64,000 nucleotides of DNA from Methylomonas subterranea (GCF_024505185.1 NZ_JANIBJ010000005.1:62001-126000), one strand, 5' to 3'; shown: positions 41,100 through 51,950, numbered from the stretch's first letter. The notes: generated by a model from the letters alone, not told the origin. Numbers and translations are program-made.

Positions 41100-41500
41100 C
41101 AAGCGTCCCGGTGCGGCGGGTTGTCCGTTTCGCCGGCATCCGCGGATGCGTCGTCATTCACTTCGTGCAGCAATTCGCTGACGCGCATGCCGGTATCGAA
41201 GGAATGATCGTAAAGAAAGTGCAACTCGGACATATGTCGCAAGCGCATGCGCTTGGCCAGTTCGTGGCGAATAAACGGCGCAATTTCGTTCAAGGCTTTC
41301 ACATTGGCCGTTTTACCGGCCTCATCCGCATTCAACACCGTAATGTAAATTTTGGCGACCGCCAAATCCTTGCTTAACACCACCTCGTTGACGGTCACAA
41401 AACCCACCCGCCTGTCGTGCACATCGCGTTGCAGGATCAGCGCCAGCTCTTTTTGCATCTGGGACGCAACCCTTTGGCTGCGGCCGAACTCTTTAGGCAT
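41099..41500 (-). CDS. rbfA: 30S ribosome-binding factor A
   Basis: 133 residues. R-S-Q-R-V-A-S-Q-M-Q-K-E-L-A start, the A-K-I-Y-I-T-V-L-N region and R-H-M-S-E-L-H-F-L-Y-D-H-S-F-D. KH-like 30S maturation factor acting on 16S rRNA. Between infB and truB in the conserved operon. Confidence 0.97.
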   Translation of the reverse strand: MPKEFGRSQRVASQMQKELALILQRDVHDRRVGFVTVNEVVLSKDLAVAKIYITVLNADEAGKTANVKALNEIAPFIRHELAKRMRLRHMSELHFLYDHSFDTGMRVSELLHEVNDDASADAGETDNPPHRDA

Positions 41501-41503
41501 GGA

Positions 41504-44161
41504 TTAAATTTCCCGTTTCACTTCGATGCGTTCGAATACTTCGATTTGATCGCCCGGTTTGACATCATTGTAGTTTTTCACGCCAATACCGCACTCCATG
41601 CCCATTTTGACTTCGCTGACATCGTCCTTGAAACGGCGCAAGGATTCCAACTGGCCTTCGAAAATCACCACGTTGTCGCGCAGTACCCGGATTGGAAGGT
41701 TACGCTTGACGAAACCGTCGGTGACCATACAGCCGGCGATGGCGCCGAATTTGGGCGAACGGAATACGTCGCGCACCTCGGCCAGACCGACGATTTTTTC
41801 CTGGATGTCGGGTGCCAGCATGCCGCTGATGGCGCGTTTGACTTCGTCTATGGCTTCGTAAATGATGCTGTAATAATGCAGATCGATGTCTTTTTCTTCG
41901 ATCAATTTACGCGCCACCGCATCGGCGCGGACATTAAAGCCGATCAAAATTGCGCTGGAAGCCAAGGCCAGATTGGCGTCGCCTTCGTTGATGCCGCCGA
42001 CACCGCCGTAAATGCATTTAACCTGAACTTCATCCGTCGACAGACCGACCAGCGATTCGCGCAGGGCTTCCAGACTGCCTTGCACGTCGGTTTTAATGAC
42101 GACGTTCAGAGTAGCGGTTTCGCCGGCGGTCATTCTGGAGAACACGTCGTCCAGCTTGGAAGCATGCGCGGCGGCATGACGGCTGGATTTTTTACGGTCT
42201 TCGCGGTGGGCGGCCAATTCGCGGGCCACGCGTTCGTTTTGCACCACCAAAAACTCGTCGCCGGCGTCCGGCGTGCCCGACAGACCCAAGATTTCCACCG
42301 GGGCGCTGGGGCCGGCCGATTTGATGGAGTGGGCGTTTTCATCGAACATGGCCCGGATACGGCCGTACTCGTGGCCGCACAAGACAAACTCGCCCTTGCT
42401 CAAGGTGCCTTTTTGGATCAGTACGGTGGCAACCGCGCCGCGACCCTTGTCCAGGCGCGATTCGATACAGATGCCGGATGCAATGCCTTCGGCGGGCGCG
42501 GTCAATTCCAAGACTTCCGCTTGTACGATCAAGGCTTCGATCAATTCGTCGATGCCAGTACCGACCTTGGCCGACACCCGCAGGAATTGCACGTCGCCGC
42601 CCCATTCTTCCGGAACGACATTTAAAGTAGCCAGTTCCTGCATGACCCGATCCGGGTTGGCTTCCGGTTTATCGATTTTGTTCAAGGCCACGATGATGGG
42701 CACATTGGCGGCGCGGGCGTGCTCTATGGCTTCCTTGGTTTGCGGCATCACGCCGTCGTCGGCCGCCACTACCACGATCACGATGTCGGTCACTTCGGCG
42801 CCTCGGGCCCGCATCGCGGTAAAGGCGGCATGGCCCGGGGTATCGAGGAAGGTTACCGAGCCGTGGTCGGTTTTGACCTGATAAGCGCCGATATGCTGGG
42901 TAATGCCGCCCGCCTCGCCGGCAGCGACGCGGGTTTTGCGGATGTAATCCAGCAAGGAGGTTTTACCGTGATCGACGTGGCCCATAATGGTGACGATGGG
43001 CGCGCGCGGCAGGGATTTTTGTTCCTCCACGTCGCCCATGACTTCGGCCAGCATTTCCTGTTCGAAGTCGTCCTCGCTTTGCATGATGGCTTTATGTCCC
43101 ATCTCTTCCACCAGGATGACTGCGGTTTCCTGGTCTATGGCTTGGTTGATGGTACTCATAATGCCGAGTTTCATCAGGTGCTTGATGACTTCGGCGGCCT
43201 TGATGTTCATTTTGGCGGCCAAGTCGGAAACGATGATGGTTTCCGGAATGGTGACGTCGAACACGGTCGGGGCGACGGGCTTCTCGAACCTGTGCTTGCC
43301 GCCCTGCATTTCGATTTCATGCTCGGGCTTTTCGCGGCGGCCGGGTTTGCTTTTCTTGCCCTTGCCACGGCGCGCGGCATCGCTGGTATCGGCGGCGATG
43401 TCGGTTGCGGGGCCGCGAGTCGGCTTGAAATCCTGCTTTTTCTTGTGCAGGGTTTGTTGTTTGGCTTCGGCGGCCTTGCGGACTTTTTCCGCATTGCGCT
43501 CGACTGCGGCTTCCAGACGTTGTTTCTTTTCCTGTTCCAGGCGCTCGGCTTCGCTCAATGGTTTCGGCGTGACAGCCTCCTTGGCTGCAACTTCCGGCTT
43601 TTTCGCAACCGGTGCGGGCGCGCTTGGGGGGGTGACGGATTCGGTCGCTTCGGCTTGCAAGGTTTCCGTCGCTGGAACGCTTGCGGGCGCGGGTTGGGTC
43701 TTTCCGGCCTCGGCTTTTAATTGGGCTTCATGCTGACGGCGCTTTTCCTCGTCGGCGGCTTGGCGGCGCTTTTGCTCTTCCAGGGCCGCCAGGGCTTGCT
43801 TGGCCTGCTCTGCTTCTTTCTGGGCGTCGCTGACGCTGGCTTCGCTACGTTTGATGTAGGTCTTTTGTTTCCGCACTTCGACGCTGACCGTTTTGGTGCC
43901 GCTGCCGGGGGCGGACGACTGTCTGAGTTCGGTCTTGGTGCTGCGTTTCAGCGTGATACGTTTCGGCGTGCTGTTATCCTGGCTGACATCGGTTTTGCCG
44001 TGACGTTTGCGCAAGTGGGCCAGCAATTTGACTTTTTCCTCTTCGCTGATGATGTCGTCGGGATCGGTGGCGCTCAGGCCGGCCTCCTTCAGTTGCTCCA
44101 AAAAACGTTCCAAGGGAATGCCGACTACCTCTGCCAATGCCTGTACTGTTTTATCGCTCAT
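41504..44161 (-). CDS. infB: Translation initiation factor IF-2
   Basis: 885 residues from M-S-D-K-T-V-Q with AGGAGG upstream. An N-terminal IF2_N module (1-50), a long charged Ala/Glu/Lys linker (about 90-300), then the GTPase with [17 protein letters not shown] and N-K-I-D, followed by the beta-barrel and C-terminal fMet-tRNA-binding domains. Delivers initiator tRNA to the 30S subunit. A longer frame to 44200 runs into nusA and was not used. Confidence 0.98.
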   Translation of the reverse strand: MSDKTVQALAEVVGIPLERFLEQLKEAGLSATDPDDIISEEEKVKLLAHLRKRHGKTDVSQDNSTPKRITLKRSTKTELRQSSAPGSGTKTVSVEVRKQKTYIKRSEASVSDAQKEAEQAKQALAALEEQKRRQAADEEKRRQHEAQLKAEAGKTQPAPASVPATETLQAEATESVTPPSAPAPVAKKPEVAAKEAVTPKPLSEAERLEQEKKQRLEAAVERNAEKVRKAAEAKQQTLHKKKQDFKPTRGPATDIAADTSDAARRGKGKKSKPGRREKPEHEIEMQGGKHRFEKPVAPTVFDVTIPETIIVSDLAAKMNIKAAEVIKHLMKLGIMSTINQAIDQETAVILVEEMGHKAIMQSEDDFEQEMLAEVMGDVEEQKSLPRAPIVTIMGHVDHGKTSLLDYIRKTRVAAGEAGGITQHIGAYQVKTDHGSVTFLDTPGHAAFTAMRARGAEVTDIVIVVVAADDGVMPQTKEAIEHARAANVPIIVALNKIDKPEANPDRVMQELATLNVVPEEWGGDVQFLRVSAKVGTGIDELIEALIVQAEVLELTAPAEGIASGICIESRLDKGRGAVATVLIQKGTLSKGEFVLCGHEYGRIRAMFDENAHSIKSAGPSAPVEILGLSGTPDAGDEFLVVQNERVARELAAHREDRKKSSRHAAAHASKLDDVFSRMTAGETATLNVVIKTDVQGSLEALRESLVGLSTDEVQVKCIYGGVGGINEGDANLALASSAILIGFNVRADAVARKLIEEKDIDLHYYSIIYEAIDEVKRAISGMLAPDIQEKIVGLAEVRDVFRSPKFGAIAGCMVTDGFVKRNLPIRVLRDNVVIFEGQLESLRRFKDDVSEVKMGMECGIGVKNYNDVKPGDQIEVFERIEVKREI

Positions 44162-44175
44162 TGAATCCTCCTGCC

Positions 44176-45687
44176 TTAGCCCTTGTCCTCGGCGAACCAT
44201 GATTCGCGGGCTTTCATAATAAGTTTACCTGCCCGATCTTCATCCATGCCGGTAAATTCGATAATGTCGTCGATAGCCTGTTCGGCCAAGTCGTCCAGCG
44301 TGACTATGCCCTTGGCCGCCATTTCGTGCGCCAGTTTGTCGTCCATGCCTTCCATCTCCAGTAATTCCTGGCTGGGTTCGGAGGTTTCGATTTTTTCTTC
44401 CGAGGCAATGGCTTTGATCAATAATGCGTCCTTGGCGCGGCTGCGCAAGGCTTCCACCAATTCTTCGTCGAAACCTTCGATTTCCAGCATTTCATCGACC
44501 GGAATGTAGGCGATTTCTTCGATGTTGCTCAGGCCCACTTCCACCAAAACATCGGCGATTTCTTCGTCGACGTCCAGCAACTCCATGAATTCTTGTTTGG
44601 CCTTGGCGGCGGTTTCGTCCAGATTCTTGTCGACTTGCGAGGCATCCTGGATATTCAACTCCCAGCCGGTCAATTCGGAGGCCAAGCGCACGTTTTGACC
44701 GCCGCGGCCGATGGCTTGCGACAAGCTGTCGCTGGTGACCGCTACATCCATGCTGTGCTTGTCTTCGTCGACCACGATGGACTGGATTTCAGCCGGCGAC
44801 ATCGCGTTGATTACAAACTGTGCTTCGTTGGGGTTCCACAAAATGATGTCCACCCGCTCGCCGGCCAACTCGTTGGAAATGGCTTGTACCCTGGAGCCGC
44901 GCATGCCGACGCAGGCGCCGACCGGATCCAGGCGAGGATCGTTGGCTTTTACCGCAATCTTGGCGCGCGAACCGGGGTCGCGGGCCGCCGCGATAATGTC
45001 GATCAGGCCTTCGCCGACTTCGGGTACTTCCAGTCGGAACAGGGCAATCAACAGCTCGGGCGCCGTGCGGCTGACAAACAGCTGCGGGCCGCGCGGTTCG
45101 GAACGGACTTCCTTCAGATAGCCGCGTACCCGGTCGCCCATGCGCACCGGTTCCCTGGGTATCATGTCTTCGCGGGCGATATAGGCTTCCACATGGCCGC
45201 CCAAATCCAGGTAAACGCTGCCTTTTTCCAGGCGCTTTACCACGCCGGTAATCAGTTCGCCGACCCTGTCGCGGTAGGCTTCGACGATTTTCCGGCGCTC
45301 GGCTTCGCGCACCTTTTGAATGATAACCTGTTTGGCGGTCTGTGCCGCAATGCGGCAAAACGCCACGGATTCGATTTCTTCCTCGACATAGTCCCCTAGC
45401 TGTATGTCGGCGTTCTCAATTTGTGCCACTTCCTGCAGAACCTGCCAACTGGGAAACTCCACGTCGCCGTTGATGTCCGGATTGGCGGCCACCACTAGCC
45501 AGCGGCGGTAGGTGACATAATCGCCGGTTTGGCGATTGATGGCGACCCGCGCCTTGATGGGGTTTTCGTAACGCTTGACGGTTGCGGCTTCTAGGGCGGA
45601 CTCAATGGCCTGAAAGATAATTTCCTTGTCTATTTCTTTTTCGTTAGCAAAAACATCCGCTACCAGTAAAATTTCTTTATTTGCCAC
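44176..45687 (-). CDS. nusA: Transcription termination/antitermination factor NusA
   Basis: 503 residues. N-terminal RNAP-binding domain, S1 domain (about 135-200), two KH domains ([14 protein letters not shown] and [12 protein letters not shown]), and two acidic C-terminal repeats typical of gammaproteobacteria. Controls pausing, termination and antitermination. Its start overlaps the rimP end by 11 bp. Confidence 0.98.
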   Translation of the reverse strand: MANKEILLVADVFANEKEIDKEIIFQAIESALEAATVKRYENPIKARVAINRQTGDYVTYRRWLVVAANPDINGDVEFPSWQVLQEVAQIENADIQLGDYVEEEIESVAFCRIAAQTAKQVIIQKVREAERRKIVEAYRDRVGELITGVVKRLEKGSVYLDLGGHVEAYIAREDMIPREPVRMGDRVRGYLKEVRSEPRGPQLFVSRTAPELLIALFRLEVPEVGEGLIDIIAAARDPGSRAKIAVKANDPRLDPVGACVGMRGSRVQAISNELAGERVDIILWNPNEAQFVINAMSPAEIQSIVVDEDKHSMDVAVTSDSLSQAIGRGGQNVRLASELTGWELNIQDASQVDKNLDETAAKAKQEFMELLDVDEEIADVLVEVGLSNIEEIAYIPVDEMLEIEGFDEELVEALRSRAKDALLIKAIASEEKIETSEPSQELLEMEGMDDKLAHEMAAKGIVTLDDLAEQAIDDIIEFTGMDEDRAGKLIMKARESWFAEDKG

Positions 45688-46162
45688 TACGTCCTCCTTT
45701 TTTGAGTAAATATTCCGGCACCAAACGCGCCTTGCTCATTGCATGAAAGGGTACTTTGAGCGTCTGTTCGCCTTCCTGTAATACGACGTTGTCACCGTCG
45801 ACGGCCAGAATCAGGCCGATGATTTTTCTACGTTTATCGATGGGTTTGAAAAGGCTGACGTTCACTGAGCTGCCTATATATTTTTCGAACTGCTCGAGCT
45901 TGAAAAACGGCCTGTCGTCGCCGGGCGACGAGACTTCCAGTTGGTATTCGCCTTGAATCGGATCTTCCACATCTAGCATGCCGCTCAGTTGATGGCTGAC
46001 CTTGGTGCAATCGTCCAATAAAATACCGTTCTCGCTGTCGATATAAATGCGCAGCATGCCGTGCCGCGGGTGGGGGGTGTATTCTATCCCCACGCATTCG
46101 TAACCAAGACCTTCGACAATTGGTTCGATCAATGCCACCAAATGCTCTGGAGCCTGTTTCAT
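45677..46162 (-). CDS. rimP: Ribosome maturation factor RimP
   Basis: 161 residues. The P-I-V-E-G-L-G-Y-E start, [18 protein letters not shown] and [11 protein letters not shown] are family marks. Needed for 30S maturation. It heads the nusA-infB operon; the promoter should lie in 46163-46254. Confidence 0.97.
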   Translation of the reverse strand: MKQAPEHLVALIEPIVEGLGYECVGIEYTPHPRHGMLRIYIDSENGILLDDCTKVSHQLSGMLDVEDPIQGEYQLEVSSPGDDRPFFKLEQFEKYIGSSVNVSLFKPIDKRRKIIGLILAVDGDNVVLQEGEQTLKVPFHAMSKARLVPEYLLKKGGRSGK

Positions 46163-46187
46163 TTTTCGTTTCGCCTTTTAAAACCCA

Positions 46188-46211
46188 AAAAAAAAGAGCC
46201 ACCGGCTCTTC
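46188..46211 (-). terminator. Second intrinsic terminator upstream of rimP
   Basis: On the minus strand AAGAGCC-GGT-GGCTCTT is followed by a run of T. With the hairpin at 46255 it forms a tandem stop after tRNA-Phe. Because it precedes rimP by only 26 bp it could also attenuate that operon. Confidence 0.75.
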
Positions 46212-46254
46212 CATAAACATCTATAAACCCAATGGACTTGTTAAAGCCCTTAAA

Positions 46255-46276
46255 ACAAAAAACCCCATGAAGGGGC
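46255..46276 (-). terminator. Intrinsic terminator of tRNA-Phe
   Basis: On the minus strand CCCC-TTCAT-GGGG followed by TTTTTTG, 24 bp after the tRNA 3' end. Confidence 0.75.
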
Positions 46277-46299
46277 TCTTTGAAAAAACCGGGTAAGCA

Positions 46300-46375
<76 letters not shown>

Positions 46376-46467
46376 ATTTGTTGTTTGCTTGTTGCTGACA
46401 GCAAGTAGTCAACAATCCGGCCATTCTACAGTACGAAATGGATTAAAGCAATCGCGGCGTGACAATT

Positions 46468-47664
46468 TTATTGCCAGCCCGCCGGAGCCGGTGGGTAAGG
46501 GTAGGGCTGAATGGTTATGGCAGCGCCTTGCGGATTGCCAAGGGCGCCGGCAGCTTCCAGATAGTAATAGATGCCGGCGGCCAACAGTAATGCGCTCAGG
46601 CAGGCCAAGGCGATTTTCCAGATACTGTAAGGCCGCTCGCCTTGCACCTTGCCGGTTCTGCCGTTGATGACGAAACGATAGGATTTGTCCCGGTAACGGA
46701 AGGCGGCCGACCAGACCGGCAGCAGACAGTGCTTATAAGTGGTATTGCCGTGACGGGTGTCGACCCGGTGGATACGTTGGTGGTCGCCGCCGATGTCCCG
46801 GCAAATGTCCAGATAGATTTGGTCGTCCATCACTTGCCGGGCCCGATCGAAGCCGTCGGCCAGTTCCACCTGATAATATTCGCTGCGAAAGCCGCTCAGA
46901 TAATTTTCGTCGTAGGGGACCAGGGCGTGTAAATCCCAGGGTTGCAGGGCGTCCAGAATCTTGCGCGGCAAGGAATGGCTGGCACCCACCAATACGTCGT
47001 CGAAAAAACGCTGAACCCGGCCGCCGACCGGTGTCCAACGTATCTTGGGCACTTGCCGGGTCTCGGTGACCACCCGGTTGTTTCTGACCACTTGCACCTG
47101 TTCCCGAACGTAATAGACGTCGCCGCGCTCGCCGCTGTAGGTCGTGGAGGTTTGGCTGTCGAAGGTCCAAAACGGCAGATAGACGCCGCTTAATTTGGTA
47201 TCGCCGCGAGCGTACTTTTTGACCGCATTCGGTGCGAACCACAGACCGGCAATCCATTGTTGAAAGCGCCGGCGCGCGGCGGCTTCATCGATGCCGAACG
47301 GCAACAGGGCTTTGGGTTGTATGGGTTTAATTTCCGCCGTGGCGGCCACGATAGGCGTGCCGCAAAAGGGGCATTCGCCGGCGTGGATTTTGGCCTCGAA
47401 TTGAAAACCGGCTCCGCATTCATTGCAATGTATGGTGGGCGCGGCCGCCGTGCTTGCGGGTGATTGGGCCAATTGCCGCAAGGCTTGCCCGAGGTCGTAT
47501 TCCTCGATGGCGCCGCCGCGCGCTTCGATAAGGTTTTGCGTGCCGCAATGCTCGCACAGTAAATGCGTGGTGCCCGCTGCGTATTTAAGTACCGCGCCGC
47601 ATTGTTGACAGGGAAATTGCAGATTGGCGGGCTTTTGGCGTACGGCCTTGAAAACGGCTGACAT
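46468..47664 (-). CDS. Zinc-ribbon membrane protein of the SPFH/TelA operon
   Basis: 398 residues. Two N-terminal zinc ribbons (C-Q-Q-C / C-E-H-C and C-N-E-C / C-P-F-C), a soluble middle with L-P-F-W-T-F-D, and one C-terminal membrane span (about 355-375). Proteins of this kind accompany SPFH and toxic-anion-resistance genes and are often misnamed primosomal protein N'. It begins directly after the SPFH gene stop. Confidence 0.75.
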   Translation of the reverse strand: MSAVFKAVRQKPANLQFPCQQCGAVLKYAAGTTHLLCEHCGTQNLIEARGGAIEEYDLGQALRQLAQSPASTAAAPTIHCNECGAGFQFEAKIHAGECPFCGTPIVAATAEIKPIQPKALLPFGIDEAAARRRFQQWIAGLWFAPNAVKKYARGDTKLSGVYLPFWTFDSQTSTTYSGERGDVYYVREQVQVVRNNRVVTETRQVPKIRWTPVGGRVQRFFDDVLVGASHSLPRKILDALQPWDLHALVPYDENYLSGFRSEYYQVELADGFDRARQVMDDQIYLDICRDIGGDHQRIHRVDTRHGNTTYKHCLLPVWSAAFRYRDKSYRFVINGRTGKVQGERPYSIWKIALACLSALLLAAGIYYYLEAAGALGNPQGAAITIQPYPYPPAPAGWQ

Positions 47665-48759
47665 TTAAGTTTTCGGCAGGGGCGGCGGCGCGTGGGCAAA
47701 TGCGGCGGCCAAGGCTTCAACATTTTCGGCCGCCGTCCATTCAACCAGCGCCGCCGTCCACACCAACGTGTCTCGGCCGACTTCGCCGATTTTGATTTTC
47801 TCCCGCAATTGCTCGGCGTTGAATGGTCCTTGTTGCCTGCCGTCTATCGCGGCGAAATAGACCGTATCCAGGGGTAACGGCGGCGGCGATACGCTAGCCG
47901 GGGCCGGCGGATTGCCATGGGCCAGATTTTGCGCCATCGCAAATCCCATACCCAAGCCAATGCCTTCGCCGGCCGCGCCGGAGGGATTTTTCGCCGCCGC
48001 CGCCAAGGCCTCGGCGGTTTGAAATTGGCTATAACGGCCCAAGTCGCCGATGATGCCCATGCTGGTGCGCTTGTCCAGCGCGGCTTCCACTTCGGGCGGC
48101 AGTGAGATATTCTCCACCAGCAATTGCATGACATCCAGGCCGTAGGCAGCGAATTCAGGGCGGATTTTTTGGGTGATGAACTCGCCCAATTCGTCGTAGT
48201 TGGCCGCCAAGTCCAGCAGCGGTATGCCGGACTCGCCCAAAATATCGGCAAAACGGGACACGATCAGATTGCGCAATTGATCGGAGATGTCGCCGGTCTG
48301 GAAATGGCCGCCGCTGCCGACGATTTCCAGCAGGAATACGCGGGGATCGCCGACGCGCAGCGTATAGGTGCCGAAAGCCCGCAGCCGCACCGGGCCGAAC
48401 TCCTTGTCGCGCAGCATCAACGGGTTTTTGGTGCCCCATTTCAGATCGGTAAAGCGGCGCATGTTGATGAAGTACACTTCGGCTTTGAACGGGCTGGAAA
48501 AACCGTGCGGCCAGCTTTGCAGCGTGGTCATAACCGGCATGTTACGGGTCTCCAGCTGATACAGGCCGGGTTCGAACACATCGGCGATGCGGCCTTCGTT
48601 GACCAAAATCGCCGTTTGCGACTCGCGCACGGTCAGCATCGCGCCGTATTTGATTTCGTTGCCGTAGCGTTCGAAGCGGTACAGCATGGTGTTGGGCGAG
48701 TCGTCTGTCCACTCGATGACATCGACAAACTCGCCGAACAATTTGTCTAAAATTCCCAC
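47665..48759 (-). CDS. SPFH-domain protein with C-terminal GYF_2-like domain (YdjI-like)
   Basis: 364 residues. Residues about 35-235 form the SPFH/virion-core-like domain (N-E-I-K-Y-G-A-M-L-T-V-R-E-S-Q-T-A, F-G-T-Y-T-L-R-V). Then there is an Ala/Gly/Pro-rich linker and a C-terminal domain Y-F-A-A-I-D-G-R-Q-Q-G-P-F-N-A-E-Q-L with W-T-A, a GYF_2 type. It would organise membrane patches and recruit partners. Same layout as Bacillus YdjI. Confidence 0.85.
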   Translation of the reverse strand: MGILDKLFGEFVDVIEWTDDSPNTMLYRFERYGNEIKYGAMLTVRESQTAILVNEGRIADVFEPGLYQLETRNMPVMTTLQSWPHGFSSPFKAEVYFINMRRFTDLKWGTKNPLMLRDKEFGPVRLRAFGTYTLRVGDPRVFLLEIVGSGGHFQTGDISDQLRNLIVSRFADILGESGIPLLDLAANYDELGEFITQKIRPEFAAYGLDVMQLLVENISLPPEVEAALDKRTSMGIIGDLGRYSQFQTAEALAAAAKNPSGAAGEGIGLGMGFAMAQNLAHGNPPAPASVSPPPLPLDTVYFAAIDGRQQGPFNAEQLREKIKIGEVGRDTLVWTAALVEWTAAENVEALAAAFAHAPPPLPKT

Positions 48760-48769
48760 CGCTAAACTC

Positions 48770-49939
48770 CTAGGCCGAAGCAGACGGGCTGTTTTGCGCC
48801 GAAACCAGTGCCTTCTTCAGCTCGGCTTCGCATTCCTGCAACTGCAGCACGGCCTCGTCGCGCATCTTTTTGCCTTCATCGGCAATTTGCAGGCTTTCCT
48901 GTATGGTGTCGATCAGGGCCTGATTGGCTTGCTTGATCACCTCGATATCGAACACGCCGCGTTCCAACTGTTTGCGGGTTTCCGCATTGGCCAGTTTCAG
49001 GTTTTCCGCGTTGGCGGCCAGCAAGTCGTTGGTTAGGTCGGTTGCTGCCTTGACGGTTTCGGCGGCCTGCGAGGACCGGAATATCGTCACCGCCGTGGCC
49101 AACTGTTGCCGCCAAAGCGGAATGGTGTTGACGATGGTGGAATTGATTTTGTTGACCAGGCCTTTGTTGTTTTCCTGTACCAAACGGATGCTGGGCAGGC
49201 TTTGCATGGCCACTTGCCGGGTCAGGCGCAAGTCGTGTACCCGTCGCTCCAGATCGTCGCGGACGGCCCGCGCATCGCGCAGATTTTGCGCCGCGAGAAC
49301 GTCTCCGGCGGTTTCCGCGGCTGCAGCCAGCTCCGGCAGCACTTCGCCGTCCAGCTCGCGCAGCTTTTCGTCGCCGGCGGCGATGTAATCTTCCAGGGTA
49401 TGAAAATACTCCAGATTGGCCTGATACAGTCTGTCCAGCGATGCGATATCGGTCAGCAGATTGGATTTATGCTTCTCCAGTCTGTCGGTGATGCTGTCTA
49501 TCTGTTTACGGACTTCTTCGTATTGTTGAATGAACTTGACCACCGGCTTGGCCTTGCCCAGCAATTTGGCCAAGAAGCCGGGTTTTTTGTTGGGGTCCAG
49601 TTCGTCGATGTCGAAGCCGCGAATCGTGGCGACCATATCGTTCAAATCTTGGCCGGCGGGCCCCGTGTCCTTGTTTTTGACCCCTTCCAGCATGCGGTCG
49701 GAAATTGCGGTCAATTGCTCCTGGGCCTTGCTGCCGAAGAATAAAACCGACTGTGAATCCCTGATATCGATTTCCCCGGCCAGCTGGCGTATTTTCAGCT
49801 GTTTTTCCGCCGGTGCATCTGCCGGGGCAACGAGGTCGGTTCGCGCGCCGGCTAGGACTTCCCGGCCGGCGGCCGGCGGCGTTGCCGACTTTAACGGAGT
49901 CTCGGCCAGTCGGCTTATGGAGGTTTCTTTTGTGCTCAT
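48770..49939 (-). CDS. TelA-like toxic anion resistance protein
   Basis: 389 residues, almost all helical. The core from about residue 120 (K-P-V-V-K-F-I-Q-Q-Y-E, then L-L-T-D-I-A-S-L-D-R-L-Y, and T-I-P-L-W-R-Q-Q-L) is the TelA family pattern. Linked to tellurite resistance and envelope stress in other bacteria; the exact role is unknown. Co-directional with the XpaC-like and SPFH genes. Confidence 0.88.
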   Translation of the reverse strand: MSTKETSISRLAETPLKSATPPAAGREVLAGARTDLVAPADAPAEKQLKIRQLAGEIDIRDSQSVLFFGSKAQEQLTAISDRMLEGVKNKDTGPAGQDLNDMVATIRGFDIDELDPNKKPGFLAKLLGKAKPVVKFIQQYEEVRKQIDSITDRLEKHKSNLLTDIASLDRLYQANLEYFHTLEDYIAAGDEKLRELDGEVLPELAAAAETAGDVLAAQNLRDARAVRDDLERRVHDLRLTRQVAMQSLPSIRLVQENNKGLVNKINSTIVNTIPLWRQQLATAVTIFRSSQAAETVKAATDLTNDLLAANAENLKLANAETRKQLERGVFDIEVIKQANQALIDTIQESLQIADEGKKMRDEAVLQLQECEAELKKALVSAQNSPSASA

Positions 49940-49970
49940 AACGGTTTGGTCCTGTAGTGAAAATACCCAA

Positions 49971-50828
49971 TCAGAGAATGCCTTCGCGTTTGAGTTGCTG
50001 CGTCAATACCTCGATCTTGACGTCCAGATCAAACACATCTTCTTCCAACAATTTTTGTTGTTGTTCTTGAAAAGCCGCTTCAATTGCGTCCAGGGCTTGG
50101 GTGAAATTGCCTTCCAACGCCCGCGAACCGGCTTGCCGGTGGGTTTTGGCATAGCCCTGAATCACCTGCAGCACGTTTTCCAGGTACACGTTCAGGAACT
50201 TGCGCGCGCGCCGGATTCCGCGCGGGTCGGCTTCCAATTCGGATATCACGCCGTCGGCTATTTCACAGATTTTGGCTATGCGCCGGTTGAGTTCGGTATG
50301 GACGATGTTGCGATTGGCCTGCTCAATGTCTCTGATAATAGCCAGGGCGGCGGCCAGGATTTGCTTGATTTCCGCGCTGGAATAACCGTGCGCGGCCGTG
50401 ATGGGATTGGCGGTGCGCCTATCGAAGCCGTAGCTCAAATACATGCCCAACAATGCACCGCCGGCATACAGGGCGGCCATTAACGGCTCTTGCCGAGCGC
50501 CGAAGACCGCCAACAACCCGGTGGTGGCCGCCACCAGCAGGGCCGAGCATAATTTTAATGGCCATTTCGCGGGGCTGGTGAGGCGCGCGCGCGGGGTGGG
50601 GTCTTCCGCCCGCAAGCCCTTGCGCAGTAAAACGGCGGCTAAACAATAGCAGGCAAAGGCGCCGGCGTTGATCAGCACCGCCATGGCATGACCCTTGATG
50701 AGACCGATCACGACCGCCGGAATCAGCGCCAAGGCCAGAAAATACAACAACAGGCCGCGCGGCGAGTATAACCGCGCGGCTTCGCCCGTGAAGCGTTTGG
50801 CGGCGTTAAGTTTGGGGACTTGAGGCAT
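49971..50828 (-). CDS. XpaC-like membrane protein
   Basis: 285 residues. Four hydrophobic spans in the first half (about 25-45, 48-68, 90-110, 114-134), then a soluble helical C-terminal part similar to XpaC (the family misnamed 5-bromo-4-chloroindolyl phosphate hydrolysis). ATG at 50828 chosen over a TTG six bases upstream. First gene of the operon leading to telA and SPFH. Confidence 0.8.
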   Translation of the reverse strand: MPQVPKLNAAKRFTGEAARLYSPRGLLLYFLALALIPAVVIGLIKGHAMAVLINAGAFACYCLAAVLLRKGLRAEDPTPRARLTSPAKWPLKLCSALLVAATTGLLAVFGARQEPLMAALYAGGALLGMYLSYGFDRRTANPITAAHGYSSAEIKQILAAALAIIRDIEQANRNIVHTELNRRIAKICEIADGVISELEADPRGIRRARKFLNVYLENVLQVIQGYAKTHRQAGSRALEGNFTQALDAIEAAFQEQQQKLLEEDVFDLDVKIEVLTQQLKREGIL

Positions 50829-50894
50829 GGGCAACTACCATTAAGTGCTTGGCTTGGTTCGACTTGCCGCTATGACGGCCAGCCTGGAATGGTG

Positions 50895-51020
50895 TCAACG
50901 TGGGCGAACGGCGGTCGAATCGGCGAGCGGTTCGGCTTTCAGCATGGACTGGCAAGTGGCCAAACCCATTGTCGACAGCAACAGAATAAACCCCAGGAAG
51001 CGTATGAAAAATTTTGACAT
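50895..51020 (-). CDS. Small putative lipoprotein
   Basis: 41 residues. Basic start, hydrophobic run (F-L-G-F-I-L-L-L-S-T-M-G) and L-A-T-C, an acceptable lipobox, leaving a mature peptide of 19 residues. It lies 66 bp before the XpaC-like gene and in the same direction. No clear Shine-Dalgarno. Function unknown. Confidence 0.5.
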   Translation of the reverse strand: MSKFFIRFLGFILLLSTMGLATCQSMLKAEPLADSTAVRPR

Positions 51021-51425
51021 GCTGAATAGTAACTACACTGGCCGATAAAAAACAACCCGATTTGTGCTTCAACGCTAAACCGTGAAATCGAGAAGGCCGG
51101 ACCGATCAGGTTTTGCTGTTCAACGGCAACCGGGCGCAGCCGGATTGACGCTCATAATCAATCCTCGGAACCGAGTGCTAGCATTCTACGGGCCTTAAAA
51201 CCTGTTCAAGCTCATTCGCCGAAACAAGCGTTTCGGCGGGGAAGCGCTTTACGCTCCGACCGGCACCAAAGCCAAACTGCATCGATGATGCGAGGCTTGC
51301 AGTTGATGCCGCGGTTTCGGCCGAGCAGGCTTTATGATGGTGAAATACCGCCTCGGTTTACCGCATAGGATTTATACGGCAGCGCCGATGGCGTTTGAAT
51401 TAAAAAGTCGGGGCGATACGGGCTA
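51021..51425. other. Intergenic region with a hairpin
   Basis: About 405 bp without a convincing gene. A perfect 9-bp hairpin (CGCCGAAAC-AAGC-GTTTCGGCG) lies at 51217-51238 without a T-run. The promoter of the small lipoprotein/XpaC operon should be in the first 150 bp. Nothing else recognised. Confidence 0.6.
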
Positions 51426-51950
51426 TCAACGTCTCTCGTCGCTTTCTTCGCCGATTTCCCATTCCTCGATGGCGGTCTCGATGATGTTACCGCTGGCCGC
51501 ATCGACCTCGACTTTGGTTTCGATGCCCTTGTCGTTGACGATATCGAATTCATAGGACGAGGCGCCTGTGTCCTCTATTTCGTACTCGACTTCCTCTATC
51601 TTGCCGGGGTTGGCTTTCAGGGCAATCGCGGCGGCGTCTTCTTCGGTGATTTTGACGTTTTTCTTAAAAGCCTGGCTGTTGGGGTCGGCGACTTCAGCCT
51701 CCTTCTCGATCAGCTTGCCGCTGTCCGCCTCACACATAAACTCCCATTCCCGCCGGTTATCGTCGCGCAGTTCCAGTTCGTAAACGCCCTTGCCCGACAC
51801 ATTAAGTTTTTCCAGCTTGATCAGCTCGCCCGCCTTTTCCTTTTTGACCGCCCGAATGCAATTTTCAAGGCCTTGATCGAAAGCCGGGGCGTTGACGGAT
51901 AGTAGGCTAAGACCGCTTAATGCGGCAATTTTCAATACTGTATTTTTCAT
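51426..51950 (-). CDS. Secreted PepSY-domain protein
   Basis: 174 residues. Signal peptide 1-23 (ending N-A-P-A-F). Two PepSY-like repeats: about 40-85 (V-Y-E-L-E-L-R-D-D-N-R-R-E-W-E-F) and about 105-165 (V-E-Y-E-I-E-D-T-G-A-S-S-Y-E-F-D-I). Very acidic, exported to the periplasm. PepSY proteins can bind metals or inhibit proteases; no closer role can be given. Confidence 0.85.
   Translation of the reverse strand: MKNTVLKIAALSGLSLLSVNAPAFDQGLENCIRAVKKEKAGELIKLEKLNVSGKGVYELELRDDNRREWEFMCEADSGKLIEKEAEVADPNSQAFKKNVKITEEDAAAIALKANPGKIEEVEYEIEDTGASSYEFDIVNDKGIETKVEVDAASGNIIETAIEEWEIGEESDERR

Noticed and set aside
42719-43736. Long plus-strand frames opposite infB
   Set aside because: Antisense shadows of a well-conserved gene; composition dominated by reverse codons.
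50806-51072. 88-codon minus-strand frame before the XpaC-like gene
   Set aside because: Composition is poor; the overlapping 41-residue frame has a signal peptide and lipobox and is more credible.
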